From positions 1 to 64,000 of the forward strand of contig DATAJO010000022.1 of NCBI GenBank assembly GCA_036262075.1: 64,000 nt of DNA. Direction: 5' to 3'. The DNA comes from JACDBZ01 sp036262075. Lineage in GTDB: Bacteria > Chloroflexota > Limnocylindria > QHBO01. Made by a program: the position numbers and the translations under genes. The notes beneath the pieces are model-generated. The model did not search any database, was not told the origin of the DNA, and was given only the letters and a program-made list of their open reading frames with translations. Of the stretch, positions 26,534-37,641 are shown in pieces (within the stretch, counting starts at the first letter, position 1; every line of letters begins with the position of its first letter).

Positions 26534-27942
26534 TCGTCGTTGCCTCGTGCGGTCCTGAACTCCTGCCACGGATCGTAGTCGGGGTCGGGTGGCTCGGGCG
26601 CCGGCCGCAGCTCCTCGGGGACGTTGCGCAGGTTGACCCGCACCCGCCACCACACCGTGGAGCGGCCGCGCATGGCGTCCACGAGGATGTCCTCCGGGTC
26701 GCGGACGTACGCGGCGGCCTCCGGATGGCGTGCGCGCCAGCGGTCGAGGCCGGCGAGCGCATCGGCCTTGTCGGCGGCCTGGCTGATGACGAGCAGCGGC
26801 TGCGTCGAGCGGCGCCGGCCGGTGGGGGAGACGGTGCCGTCCGGGTTGCGTGCCGGCGGCGAGGGCATCGCCGGCGCCACGGACCCGGCGCGGCCGCGGG
26901 GTGCGTTCGGGTCGGTCGGCTTCAGCTCGCCGGGGTCGGTCCGGCGACGGCGCGAGGGCTGGACGCGCGGCGGCTCGCCCTCCTGCTTCGTGTAGTGCGG
27001 CGGCCACGGGGCGTCGCCGAGGCCCTCCGCCTCGTGCCGGGCCACGAGATCGAGGAGCGGCTCGAGCGAGTACGCCACGTCGTCGATGCCGGCGCCGACG
27101 TCGCCGAGTGTCGCGTAGCGCTCCGGCACCGTCCGCAGCGTGAAGGCCTCGAGCTCGGCGTCGGGCACCTCGTCCCAGGTCAGGGGCGTCGACACGGTCG
27201 CCGTCGGGTGCGGCCGGACCGAGTAGACCGAGGCCACGGTCCGGTCCTTGGCGTTCTGGTTGTAGTCGAGGAACACGCCGTGGCGCTCCTCCTTCCACCA
27301 CTTGCTGGTGGCGATCGAAGGGGCTCGCCGCTCGACCTCGCGGGCGAGCGCCAGGGCCGCGCGACGCACGTCCGGGTACGTCCAGCGCGGCTCGATGCGC
27401 ACGTAGACATGGATGCCGCGCGAGCCCGACGTCTTCGGCCAGCCGGTGTAGCCGAGCTCCTCGAGCACCTCGCGCACGACGAGCGCCACGCGCCGCACGT
27501 CGTCCCACGGCACGCCCGGCCCGGGATCCAGGTCGACGCGCAGCTCGTCGGGATGCTCGAGGTCGCCGGAGCGGACGGGGTGCGGGTTGAGGTCGATGCA
27601 GCCGAGGTTCACGACCCACGCCAGCGCGGCGAGGTTGTCGACCACGACCTCGTCGGCCGTGCGGCCCGACGGGAACGACAGCTCGACGGTGCGGACGTAC
27701 TCGGGGACCGATTTCGGCGCGCGCTTCTGGAAGAACGCCTGGCCATCGGCGCCGTCGACGAAGCGCTTGAGTGCCATCGGCCGGTCGCGGACGCCGACCA
27801 GCGCGCCGTCGCCGACGGCGAGGTAGTACTCGACCAGCTCGAGCTTCGTGATGCCCGCCTGTCGGAAGTAGAGCTTCGACGGGTTGCTGATCGTGACCTC
27901 GTGGCCCGCCAGCTCGAGGGTGGTCGACTCCTTCTTCGCCAT
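26530..27942 (-). CDS. LigD-type DNA repair polymerase/primase (PolDom) with C-terminal extension
   Basis: The 470-residue protein has a PolDom/AEP polymerase domain in residues 1 to about 300. Seen are ISNPSKLYF at the start, the catalytic pair D137/D139 (LRVDLDPGPG), GWPKTSGSRGIHVYV, and FLDYNQNAKDRTVASVYSVR. Residues about 330-470 form an extra basic, Pro-rich segment ending in RVNLRNVPEELRP. In LigD this domain fills gaps during non-homologous end joining; here it is separate from the ligase. TACGCT (complement of 27951-27956) lies eight bases before the ATG with no SD, a leaderless-type start. Divergent from the YihY gene. Confidence 0.92.
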   Translation of the reverse strand: MAKKESTTLELAGHEVTISNPSKLYFRQAGITKLELVEYYLAVGDGALVGVRDRPMALKRFVDGADGQAFFQKRAPKSVPEYVRTVELSFPSGRTADEVVVDNLAALAWVVNLGCIDLNPHPVRSGDLEHPDELRVDLDPGPGVPWDDVRRVALVVREVLEELGYTGWPKTSGSRGIHVYVRIEPRWTYPDVRRAALALAREVERRAPSIATSKWWKEERHGVFLDYNQNAKDRTVASVYSVRPHPTATVSTPLTWDEVPDAELEAFTLRTVPERYATLGDVGAGIDDVAYSLEPLLDLVARHEAEGLGDAPWPPHYTKQEGEPPRVQPSRRRRTDPGELKPTDPNAPRGRAGSVAPAMPSPPARNPDGTVSPTGRRRSTQPLLVISQAADKADALAGLDRWRARHPEAAAYVRDPEDILVDAMRGRSTVWWRVRVNLRNVPEELRPAPEPPDPDYDPWQEFRTARGNDE

Positions 27943-28002
27943 CGTCGAACAGCGTAGCCTGCTCACCGAAGCGGGCACGACCCTTGCGAGGGAGGATGGC
28001 CG

Positions 28003-29046
28003 ATGAACCGGGTCAGAGCGCTCATCGGGCGGGTCGACGACTGGATGCGGCGGCATCGGCTGACGCGAGTCTTCCGCACCGCGATCGTCGGCTTCCTCGA
28101 CCACCAGGCGCTCCAGTACGCCGGCAGCATGGCGTACTTCGCCGTGCTGTCGCTGTTCCAGCTCCTCGTCCTCGCCATCGTCGTCGGCTCGTTCATCCTC
28201 GGCGAGGGCGAGGCGCGCGACTTCGTCGTCGACAACGTCGCGGCCGGCTCGCCGATCGACGCCGAGACGGTGGAGGGCGTCATCGACGCCGCCATCGAGT
28301 CGCGCGGCGGGATGACGATCGTCAGCTTCGCGTTCCTGCTGTGGAGCGCGCTCGGCATCTTCTCGGCCCTGTCGAGCGGGATCGGGCGCGTGTTCGAGAA
28401 CGCGCCGCGGCGCCCGTTCTGGGCCGACAAGCTCATCGGCCTGCTGCTCATGGGCTTGACCGGGCTGCTGGCCCTCGCCTCGCTCGTCATCGGCATCGTC
28501 ACCGGCGTCCTCCAGCGCGCGGCCGAGGACGTGATCGCCGGCATGCCCGGCGGCGGCACGATCGTGTGGCTCATCGGCCTCCTGGCACCGACGCTGCTCA
28601 TCTTCCTCGCCTTCTGGCTCATCTACCGCGTCATGCCGAACCGGCCGGTGACGTGGGGCGAGGTGCTGCCCGGCGCCGTGGTGGCCACGCTGCTGTGGAC
28701 GGTCCTGCGCTTCGGCTTCACCTGGTACGCGACGAGCATCGCGAACTACGAGTCGGCCTTCGGGCCGATCTCGACGGCGATCACGCTGCTCGTGTTCCTC
28801 TACTTCGCCAGCGTCATCGTCCTGCTCGGAGCCGAGTTCGCCCGGGCCAACGCCCTCGACGACGAGACCCGGCACGTCGCCGCCGCCAACCCCCGTCTCC
28901 TGCCGGTCGTCGTCGACCCCGGCCCGGCTCCGGTGCCCGAACGCACCGCTCGTCGCGGGCCCCCGCGCCCCGTTCTCGTCGCCGGCGCGCTCCTCGTCGG
29001 CCTCGTCATCGGGCGCCTCACCAAGCGTGGCGAGGAGGAGGACTGA
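28003..29046 (+). CDS. YihY/BrkB-family integral membrane protein
   Basis: The 347-residue protein has about six transmembrane helices with family hallmarks: HQALQYAGSMAYFAVLSLFQLLVL, SALSSGIGRVFE, VLPGAVVATLLWTVLRFGFTWYA and LLVFLYFASVIVLLGAEFARAN. A cytoplasmic C-terminal tail is basic. Family members were once called ribonuclease BN but are membrane proteins of uncertain, possibly transport or envelope, function. The ATG is preceded by GGAGG (27991-27995) seven bases upstream. Confidence 0.9.
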   Translation: MNRVRALIGRVDDWMRRHRLTRVFRTAIVGFLDHQALQYAGSMAYFAVLSLFQLLVLAIVVGSFILGEGEARDFVVDNVAAGSPIDAETVEGVIDAAIESRGGMTIVSFAFLLWSALGIFSALSSGIGRVFENAPRRPFWADKLIGLLLMGLTGLLALASLVIGIVTGVLQRAAEDVIAGMPGGGTIVWLIGLLAPTLLIFLAFWLIYRVMPNRPVTWGEVLPGAVVATLLWTVLRFGFTWYATSIANYESAFGPISTAITLLVFLYFASVIVLLGAEFARANALDDETRHVAAANPRLLPVVVDPGPAPVPERTARRGPPRPVLVAGALLVGLVIGRLTKRGEEED

Positions 29047-29197
29047 CCCCGGACCCGGACCCCCGATAGCCCGACGGGTTGCTCCGGTGTAGTACATTCG
29101 GGGCCGTTCCGGGCCGGTGGAGGCTCGGGCACCATGCGCCCCGAATCTCTCGCAACGGGGCACGAAGGGCATAGTGCACAGTGCGGATCACCGCTCG

Positions 29198-30625
29198 ATG
29201 AGGCGGCGGTCCCTCCTCACCGTCTTGGTCGTCGCCCTGTTGACGGTGGGGTGGAGCGTCGTCACCAACCCACCCGGCGGCTCGGCCCTTGCCGCCGATC
29301 CCGAGGCACAGCTCGCCGCAACCCGCGCCGCGCTCGAAGACGCGCGGGCGTCGCAGCGACGTCTTCAGGACACCCTGGCCCAGCAGCGCGCCGAGCTGGC
29401 TCAGCTGAAGAGCCAGTCGGCCGAGCTCGGCAACCGCCTCGATACCGCTCGCGCCGAGCTCGCCGCGGTCACCGCCGAGTACGACCGCGTCCGCGGCCTC
29501 CTGCTCCAGGTCCGCGAGCAGGTCGCCGCCATCGAGGCCCGCGTGGCGGAGCTCCACGAGCAGATCGCCGAGCTCGACCGGCAGCTCGCCATCGTCGCCG
29601 AGGAGATCCGGGCGCGGACCGCCGACCTCCACCAGCGCGAGGCGCTCCTCCAGGATCACCTCCGCGCCGCCTACGAGCGCAGCCAGACCTCGCTGCTCGA
29701 GGTTCTCCTGTCCGCCGATTCCCTCGACGAGGCGACGACCCAGGTCGGCTACCTCATGGCCATCTCCGACCAGGACCAGCTCCTGGCCGACGAGATCCGC
29801 GCCATCCGGGCCGAGCTCGAGGTGCGCCAGGCGACGCTCGAGGAGGGCCGCAAGGCCGCCGACGAGGCGCGGGCCGCGGCCGAGGCCGAGGAGGCCCGGC
29901 TCGAGGCCCGGCGCGACGAGCTCGCGGCGCTCACCGACGAGCTCGCCCGGCTCCGCGTCGCCGCGGAGGAGAAGCGGGCCGCGCAGGAGGCGGCGCTGAA
30001 CGCGTCCCTCGAGGCCGAGCGCGACGTCGCGACCATGATCGCCCAGAACGAGCAGGCCGCCCGGGCCGCGGCGAACCTCGCCGCACAGCTCCAGCAGCAG
30101 GCGTCGGCACAGCAGGCCGCGATCGACGAGGCGAAGCGGCGCGCCGCCGAGGAGGCCGCCCGCCGGGCAGCCGAGGAAGCGGCCCGCAACGCGACGAGCT
30201 CGTACGGGTTCCGCTGGCCGGAACGCTCGTTCGTCGTCACCCAGGAGTGGGGACCGACCTCGTACCAGCTCGAGCCGCCGTACAACTACAAGGGCACCTA
30301 CTACCCGCACTTCCACGCCGGGATCGACTTCGGCAACGGCTGCGGCACGCCGATCTACGCGACCGGTCCGGGCGTCGTCGTCGCCTCCGGTCAGCCGCTC
30401 ATGCCCTGGGACTCCGGCTTCGGCGTCGTCGTGGACCACGGCAACGGCATCCAGAGCTGGTACTGGCACATGCAGCCGCGGGTCGTCGTCTCGCCGGGCA
30501 CGATCGTGACGTCGAACTCGGTCATCGGCTACGAGGGCACGACCGGCCTGTCGACCGGCTGCCACGTGCACTTCGCCATCAACCACAATGGCTGGTGGGA
30601 GAACCCGCGGGCCTACCTCCCGTAA
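29198..30625 (+). CDS. Secreted coiled-coil M23 peptidase (murein hydrolase activator type)
   Basis: The 475-residue precursor has a signal peptide (SLLTVLVVALLTVGWSVV, cleavage near ALA-AD), a long Ala/Glu/Arg-rich coiled coil from about 35 to 325, and a C-terminal M23 LytM domain. The domain has HAGIDFG near 374, GVVVDHGNGIQSWYWHM and CHVHFAI near 455. Both zinc motifs (H-x3-D and H-x-H) are intact, so it may cut peptidoglycan itself rather than only activate amidases like EnvC. ATG 29198 precedes the signal peptide; GTG 29174 is an in-frame alternative and no clear SD is seen. The TAA overlaps the tandem repeat that follows. Confidence 0.9.
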   Translation: MRRRSLLTVLVVALLTVGWSVVTNPPGGSALAADPEAQLAATRAALEDARASQRRLQDTLAQQRAELAQLKSQSAELGNRLDTARAELAAVTAEYDRVRGLLLQVREQVAAIEARVAELHEQIAELDRQLAIVAEEIRARTADLHQREALLQDHLRAAYERSQTSLLEVLLSADSLDEATTQVGYLMAISDQDQLLADEIRAIRAELEVRQATLEEGRKAADEARAAAEAEEARLEARRDELAALTDELARLRVAAEEKRAAQEAALNASLEAERDVATMIAQNEQAARAAANLAAQLQQQASAQQAAIDEAKRRAAEEAARRAAEEAARNATSSYGFRWPERSFVVTQEWGPTSYQLEPPYNYKGTYYPHFHAGIDFGNGCGTPIYATGPGVVVASGQPLMPWDSGFGVVVDHGNGIQSWYWHMQPRVVVSPGTIVTSNSVIGYEGTTGLSTGCHVHFAINHNGWWENPRAYLP

Positions 30626-30705
30626 CCCGGTAGGCCTCCGCTACCCGGGAGCTCTCCGCTACCCGGTACGCTCCGCTACCCGGGAGCGCTCCGCCACCCG
30701 GTGGC
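30625..30705. repeat. Tandem 18-bp repeat (about 4.5 copies) between convergent genes
   Basis: Units starting with ACCCGG at 30625, 30643, 30661, 30678 and 30696 are 17-18 bases long. They alternate as ACCCGGT and ACCCGGG, so the array is really two copies of a 35-36 base dimer. Palindromes such as GGAGCGCTCC and a GCCAC/GTGGC hairpin (30693-30705) lie within it. It begins on the last base of the M23 stop codon and ends 21 bases before the phosphorylase stop. A two-way terminator is the likeliest role. Confidence 0.75.
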
Positions 30706-30726
30706 GCGCCGCGTCGGCGGCGCGGA

Positions 30727-32889
30727 TCAGGCCCCGACCGGCGTCGGCTGGCGCGCGGCGGGCAGGTAGAGCTGGTCGACGTACTCGGTCAGCATCCGCG
30801 CCGTGCTGAACTGCCACAGCGCCGCGGCGATCGCGTTGCGCATCGTGTCGAGCCAGCCGAGCGGTAGACCGCGCTCGTCGCGCTCGAAGAAGCGCGGCAC
30901 GATCTCCTCCTCGAGGAGCCGATACAGCTCGGCCGCGTCGGCCGCGTCCTGCGCGGCCTCGTCGCCGTCGGGCTTCCGGTCGCCGATGGCCCAGCCGTTG
31001 CGGCCGTTGTAGCCCTCGTCCCACCACCCGTCGAGGACCGAGACCGACGGGATGCCGTTGATCGCCGCCTTCATGCCCGAGGTGCCCGAGGCCTCCAGCG
31101 GCCGTCGCGGGTTGTTGAGCCAGATGTCGACGCCGCCGACGAGGAAGCGCGCGACGCGCATGTCGTAGTCCTCGACCATGAACACCCGTCCGCGGAGCCG
31201 GTCCGAGCGTGACAGCTCGAAGATGTGCTGGATGACCTGCTGGCCGGGACGGTCGGCCGGGTGCGCCTTGCCGGCGATGATGACCTGCACCGGGCGATCG
31301 GCCGACGAGAGGATGCGGGCCAGGCGCTCCTCGTCGCTGAACAGGAGGGCGGCGCGCTTGTACGTCGCGAAGCGCCGGGCGAAGCCGATGATCAGCGCGT
31401 CCTGCTTGAGCGCGCCGCGCACGGCCCGCAGCGTGTCCGGCGACTCGCCGTGGCGCGCGAGCTGGCGCGCGATGCGCCCCTCGATGAAGCCGTTCATCTC
31501 GCGCTTCTGCTGCTGGTGCGCGGCCCACAGCTCCTCGTCGTCGAGGGCGGTCAGCGCGTCGAGCGCCTCGGGACCCGGGAGGTCGACCCCGAGCGTGACG
31601 CCGACGGCGCGCTCGAGGACGCGCCGCACGGGACGCCCGAGCCAGGTCGGGACGTGGACGCCGTTGGTGATGGCCCGGATCGGGTGGCCGGCGAGGTCCT
31701 GCCAGGTCTCGGTCGCCGTCACGCCGTGGAGCTTCGAGACGGCGTTCGCATCGGCCGCGTGGCGCAGGACGAAGGCCGTCAGGTCGAACGGCGCGTCAGG
31801 CTCGGCGCTCTTGCCGCGGCCGAGCTCGAGGATCTCACCGGCCGGGATGCGGGACTCGGCGAACCAGCGGTCGAGGAGCCGCGCCACGAGGTCGCGGGCG
31901 AAGACCTCGTTGCCGGCCGGCACCGGGGTGTGGATCGTGAACACCGACGAGCGGCCGACGCGGCGCAGCGCCTCGCCGACGGCCATGCCCGGCTCGTCGC
32001 GCACGAGCTCGCGCGCGCGCTCGAGGAGCATGAACGCGGAGTGGCCCTCGTTGAGGTGCCACACGGCGGGATCGACGCCCAGGGCGCGCAGGGCGCGCAC
32101 GCCGCCGATGCCGAGCACGAGCTCCTGGCACAGCCGCATCTCGCGGCCGCGGACGTAGAGGATGTGGGTGATCGGCCGGTCGGCCGGGTCGTTGCGCGGG
32201 ATGTCGGTGTCGAGCAGCAGGATCGGAATGCGCCCGACCTGGGCGACCCACACCGCGGCGTGGACCAGCCGATCGCCGATCTCGACGCTGACCTCGAGCG
32301 GCAGCCCGTCGAGGCCGCGCGCCCGTCGCAGCGGGAGCAGCGAGGGATCCAGGTCGGGCTGCGCGTGCTCCTGGTGCCCGTCGGCGTCGATCTGCTGGCG
32401 GAAATAGCCGCGCCGATAGAAGAGGCCGATGCCGGCGAACGGCAGCGCGGCGTCCGAGGCGGACTTGCAGTGGTCGCCAGCGAGGATGCCGAGGCCGCCG
32501 GAGTAGATCTGCATCGACTCGTGGATGCCGTACTCGGCGCAGAAGTAGGCGATCGGGCCGGGCAGCTCGCGCTCGGGGCGGCCGGTGTACCACGACTCGC
32601 TGCCGTTGGCCATGTAGCGGTGGAAGTCGTCGAGCAGGCGCGTCGCGTCGGCGACGAAGTCCTCGTCCGCGGCGAGCTCGGCCCACCGGGCCGCATCGGC
32701 CTCGCGCAGGACGGCGATCGGGCTGCGGTGGCGGGTCCAGGCGCCGGAGTGGATCCGCCCCAACAGCGACTGGGCGCGCGGGGTCCAGCTCCACCACAGG
32801 TTGTAGGCGAGCTCGCCGAGGCCCTCGAGCCCGGCGGGCAGGTTGAAGTCGTGCCCGGGCAGGGTGGGGATGCGCAGGGGTTGGGTCAC
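30727..32889 (-). CDS. glgP: Alpha-glucan (glycogen/starch) phosphorylase
   Basis: The 720-residue enzyme releases glucose 1-phosphate from alpha-1,4-glucans. Its N-terminal region (LAYNLWWSWTPRAQSLL) and size mark the short TIGR02094-type phosphorylase. The PLP site is ASGTSGMKAAINGIPSVS with K607; FAEYG-like YFCAEYGIHESMQIYSGGLG and WHLNEGHSAFMLLER are also present. GTG 32889 starts the conserved region; TAGTAT (complement of 32898-32903) lies eight bases upstream with no SD. It shares a 40-base gap with the divergent aminotransferase gene. Glucose 1-phosphate would feed the pentose phosphate enzymes encoded further right. Confidence 0.93.
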   Translation of the reverse strand: MTQPLRIPTLPGHDFNLPAGLEGLGELAYNLWWSWTPRAQSLLGRIHSGAWTRHRSPIAVLREADAARWAELAADEDFVADATRLLDDFHRYMANGSESWYTGRPERELPGPIAYFCAEYGIHESMQIYSGGLGILAGDHCKSASDAALPFAGIGLFYRRGYFRQQIDADGHQEHAQPDLDPSLLPLRRARGLDGLPLEVSVEIGDRLVHAAVWVAQVGRIPILLLDTDIPRNDPADRPITHILYVRGREMRLCQELVLGIGGVRALRALGVDPAVWHLNEGHSAFMLLERARELVRDEPGMAVGEALRRVGRSSVFTIHTPVPAGNEVFARDLVARLLDRWFAESRIPAGEILELGRGKSAEPDAPFDLTAFVLRHAADANAVSKLHGVTATETWQDLAGHPIRAITNGVHVPTWLGRPVRRVLERAVGVTLGVDLPGPEALDALTALDDEELWAAHQQQKREMNGFIEGRIARQLARHGESPDTLRAVRGALKQDALIIGFARRFATYKRAALLFSDEERLARILSSADRPVQVIIAGKAHPADRPGQQVIQHIFELSRSDRLRGRVFMVEDYDMRVARFLVGGVDIWLNNPRRPLEASGTSGMKAAINGIPSVSVLDGWWDEGYNGRNGWAIGDRKPDGDEAAQDAADAAELYRLLEEEIVPRFFERDERGLPLGWLDTMRNAIAAALWQFSTARMLTEYVDQLYLPAARQPTPVGA

Positions 32890-32897
32890 GGGTGCGA

Positions 32898-32923
32898 ATA
32901 CTACCGGGGTCGGGCGGTACGAT
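32898..32923. promoter_or_regulatory. Back-to-back leaderless promoters
   Basis: Within the 40-base gap between two divergent genes, TAGTAT on the minus strand (complement of 32898-32903) lies eight bases before the phosphorylase GTG. TACGAT on the plus strand (32918-32923) lies six bases before the aminotransferase ATG. Neither gene has an SD. Each -35 region must lie in or beyond the opposite -10, so the two promoters probably compete. Confidence 0.55.
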
Positions 32924-32929
32924 GCCGGC

Positions 32930-34207
32930 ATGACCTCGATTCGAGAGCGGCGGGGCCTCGACGTGCCGGCCCTGCGCGACCATTTCCCGGCCCTGGCGCG
33001 CACCCTCGACGGCGTCCCGGTCGCCTACCTCGACGGTCCGGGCGGCACCCAGGTGCCGCGCGAGTGCATCGACGCCATGGTCGCGTATCTCGAGACCTCG
33101 AACGCGAACCACGGTGGCGCCTTCGCCGCATCGGTCGAGTCCGATGCGATCCTCGCCGAGGCCCACGCGGCCGGCGCCGACTTCCTGGGCGCCCACGACC
33201 CGGCCGAGATCGTCTTCGGGCCGAACATGACGACGCTGACCTTCGCCCTGAGCCGGGCGATCGGCCGCGAGCTCGTGCCCGGCGACGAGGTCGTCGTCAC
33301 GCGGCTCGACCACGACGCGAACGTCGCCCCGTGGCTCGCCCTGGCCGATGAGCGCGACCTCGTCGTGCGCTGGATCGAGCTCGACGCCGACGGCGCGGCG
33401 CTCGACCTCGACCGGCTCGACGACGTCATCACCTCGCGCACGAAGGTCGTGGCGGCCGGCCTCGCCTCGAACGCGCTCGGCACGGTCACCGACGTCGGGC
33501 GCGTGGTCGCCGCGGCGCACGCGGTCGGCGCCATCGCCTACGTCGACGCCGTGCACGCCGGACCGCACCTGCCGATCGACGTGGCGACGCTCGCGACCGA
33601 CCTGCTGGTGTGCAGCCCGTACAAGTTCTTCGGCCCGCACCTCGGCATGCTCTACGGCCGGCGGGAGCTCCTCGAGCGCCTGCCGGCGTTCCGCGTCCGC
33701 CCGGCCGGCCACGAGCTGCCCGGCAAATGGGAGACCGGCACCCAGAACCACGAGGCGCTCGCCGGCCTCGTCGGCACGTTCCGCTACCTCGAGCGTCTCG
33801 GCGCCGTCCACGGCGACGCCGGCCCGGGCGCCGATCGGCGCGCGCGGCTGCGGGCCGCGATGGCCGCCATCCACGAGCACGAGCGCGAGCTCTCGCGCGG
33901 GACCCTCGAGCGCCTGGGGTCCGTTCGTGGCCTGCGCCCGTACGGCATCGCCGACCCGGACCGGCTCGCCGAGCGCGTGCCGACGTTCTCGTTCACGCTC
34001 GACGGGCACCGCGCGCGCGACGTGGCCGCGCACCTCGCGACGCGGGCGATCAGCGTGTGGGACGGCGATTTCTACGCGTACGAGCTCGTGCGGGCACTCG
34101 GCCTGGTCGAGGCGGGCGGCCTCGTCCGCATCGGCCTCGTGCACTACAACACCCTCGACGAGGTCGATCGGTTGGTGGCCGCCCTCGACGAGCTCGGCGG
34201 GGCCTGA
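32930..34207 (+). CDS. Cysteine desulfurase-like class V aminotransferase (TIGR01976 type)
   Basis: The 425-residue PLP enzyme begins with LRDHFPALARTLDGVPVAYLDGPGGTQVP, typical of the SufS-like TIGR01976 group. The PLP lysine is K232 in CSPYKFFGPHLG; AYVDAVHAGPH carries the cofactor Asp-x-x-His, and KWETGTQNHEA is also conserved. The group's substrate is not settled: it may be a cysteine desulfurase or a related lyase. No suf or isc gene is adjacent. TACGAT six bases before the ATG indicates a leaderless mRNA. Confidence 0.9.
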   Translation: MTSIRERRGLDVPALRDHFPALARTLDGVPVAYLDGPGGTQVPRECIDAMVAYLETSNANHGGAFAASVESDAILAEAHAAGADFLGAHDPAEIVFGPNMTTLTFALSRAIGRELVPGDEVVVTRLDHDANVAPWLALADERDLVVRWIELDADGAALDLDRLDDVITSRTKVVAAGLASNALGTVTDVGRVVAAAHAVGAIAYVDAVHAGPHLPIDVATLATDLLVCSPYKFFGPHLGMLYGRRELLERLPAFRVRPAGHELPGKWETGTQNHEALAGLVGTFRYLERLGAVHGDAGPGADRRARLRAAMAAIHEHERELSRGTLERLGSVRGLRPYGIADPDRLAERVPTFSFTLDGHRARDVAAHLATRAISVWDGDFYAYELVRALGLVEAGGLVRIGLVHYNTLDEVDRLVAALDELGGA

Positions 34208-34268
34208 GGCGACCGGAATCGGCCGGAGCGCCCGTCGCGATTGAGGGGACGCGTTACCATCGCCGCCG

Positions 34269-36095
<1,827 letters not shown>

Positions 36096-36123
36096 AGCGG
36101 GGAGGGCAGCCTCGGCGAACCGA

Positions 36124-37584
36124 TCAATCGCCGGGGCCGAGCCGGTAGCCGAGGCGCCGTGGCACGCCGCTGAGCACGCGCAGCGGCCACGACGCGCGGC
36201 GACCCGCCTCCTCCGCGTCCTCGCGCCGGTTAATCGCGGCGCGCATGATCCGCGCCCCGACGTGGCGGAACGGCTCGGGCGGGAAGGGGGGTGACGGACG
36301 GCCGACGATCGGCAGCCGGGTGATCGGCTCGTCGCTGTCGAGCGCGAGCGCGGCGAGGATGCGGCCGACGAGGTGCGACGGCCCGACGCCGTTGCCGGAG
36401 AAGCCGGTGGTGACGAGCATGCGGCCGCCCATGGCGCGCCAGGCGTGCGGCAGGTGGTCGGGGCTGACGTCGATCGGGCCGCCCCAGGCATCGGTCAGGC
36501 GCACCTCGCGCAGGCCCGGGAAGAACCAGCGGAAGGCGAACGCGGCACGGCGGGCGGAGTCGACGTCATCGGTGAACGAGGAGCCGATGCGACCGCCGTA
36601 GCCCGGCTGCCCGCCGCCGGCGCCGATCGCGATCCGGCCATCGGCCGTCACGTGCAGGTAGTGGACGCTGGCGCGGGCGTCGACGATCGCCTCGCCGCCG
36701 GTCCAGCCCAGGACGTCCCGCACGAGGTCCGGGATCGGCTCGGTGCGGACCATGTAGCTGCCCCAGGCGAGCACGCGGTGTCGCGCCGGCGCCCAGCCTG
36801 TGGCCCAGGCGTTGACGGCGAGCACCGCCCGCCGGGCACGCACCTCGCCGCCGCCGTCGGTCTCGAGGCGGACGCCGGGGCCGTCCTGGCGGATGCGGAC
36901 CACGCGCGTGCCCTCGTGCATCGTGACCCCGAGCTCGAGGCAGCGACGGCGGAGGGCACGGACGAGGCGGGCGGGGTGCACGGTGGCCGTATCGCGCACG
37001 AACGTGGCGCCCCGGAAGCGCGGCGACCGGCATCGGGCCGCTACCTCCTCGGCCGACAGCGCCTGGAGCGCGTCGGGATCGCCGAGCCGCGCCGCCAGCG
37101 CGGCGTCACCCGCGATCCGCTCGTCGTGCGCGGGCGTGGTCGACACGACGAGCTCGCCGCCGGCGCGGTAGTGCGCGTCGACGCCGTTGGCGGCGCACCA
37201 CGCGCCGATGGCGCGGACGGAAGCCACCGATTCGTCGATGGCGGCGCGCGCCGCATCGGCTCCGAAGGCGCCCAGGAGGTTCGCAGCCTCCTCCCACCAG
37301 CTGAGCACGAAACCGCCGTTCCGACCGGAGGGTCCGCCGCCGCAGATGTCGGCCTCGAGCACGACCACGCCGAGCGACGGGTCGCGCGAGAGCAGCTCGT
37401 GCGCCGTCCACAGCCCGGTGTAGCCGCCGCCGACGATCGCGACGTCGGCGGAGATGGGGCCGGCGAGCGGCGGCAGGGGAGCGGGGTCGCCCTCGTCGGC
37501 GAGCGCCTCGCGCAGCCACGGCGACCGCTGGCCACGGCCGGGGGCCAGGCGCAGGTCGTCGGCGGTGAGCAGTCGCTCGTCCAT
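36124..37584 (-). CDS. FAD-dependent amine/amino-acid oxidoreductase (DAO family)
   Basis: The 486-residue protein has the FAD-binding VAIVGGGYTGLWTAHELL, followed by VVLEADICGGGPSGRNGGFV, which is close to gamma-glutamylputrescine oxidase and related DAO enzymes. The substrate half contains HPARLVRALRRRCLELGV and the C-terminal TTGFSGNGVGPSHLVGRILA. It should oxidise an amine or N-substituted amino acid. A C-terminal tail of about 50 basic residues is extra. The ATG at 37584 has TATCGT (complement of 37593-37598) eight bases upstream and no SD. Divergent from the nicotinamidase gene, with which it shares a 57-base promoter region. Confidence 0.88.
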   Translation of the reverse strand: MDERLLTADDLRLAPGRGQRSPWLREALADEGDPAPLPPLAGPISADVAIVGGGYTGLWTAHELLSRDPSLGVVVLEADICGGGPSGRNGGFVLSWWEEAANLLGAFGADAARAAIDESVASVRAIGAWCAANGVDAHYRAGGELVVSTTPAHDERIAGDAALAARLGDPDALQALSAEEVAARCRSPRFRGATFVRDTATVHPARLVRALRRRCLELGVTMHEGTRVVRIRQDGPGVRLETDGGGEVRARRAVLAVNAWATGWAPARHRVLAWGSYMVRTEPIPDLVRDVLGWTGGEAIVDARASVHYLHVTADGRIAIGAGGGQPGYGGRIGSSFTDDVDSARRAAFAFRWFFPGLREVRLTDAWGGPIDVSPDHLPHAWRAMGGRMLVTTGFSGNGVGPSHLVGRILAALALDSDEPITRLPIVGRPSPPFPPEPFRHVGARIMRAAINRREDAEEAGRRASWPLRVLSGVPRRLGYRLGPGD

Positions 37585-37641
37585 TGGAGCGCACGATACG
37601 GCCCGCGGGCGAGGCGGGCGACGTCGGGCTACCATCGGCCC

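Noticed and set aside
30625..30705. CRISPR array
   Set aside because: Units are contiguous 17-18 base tandem repeats without unique spacers, and no cas gene is present.
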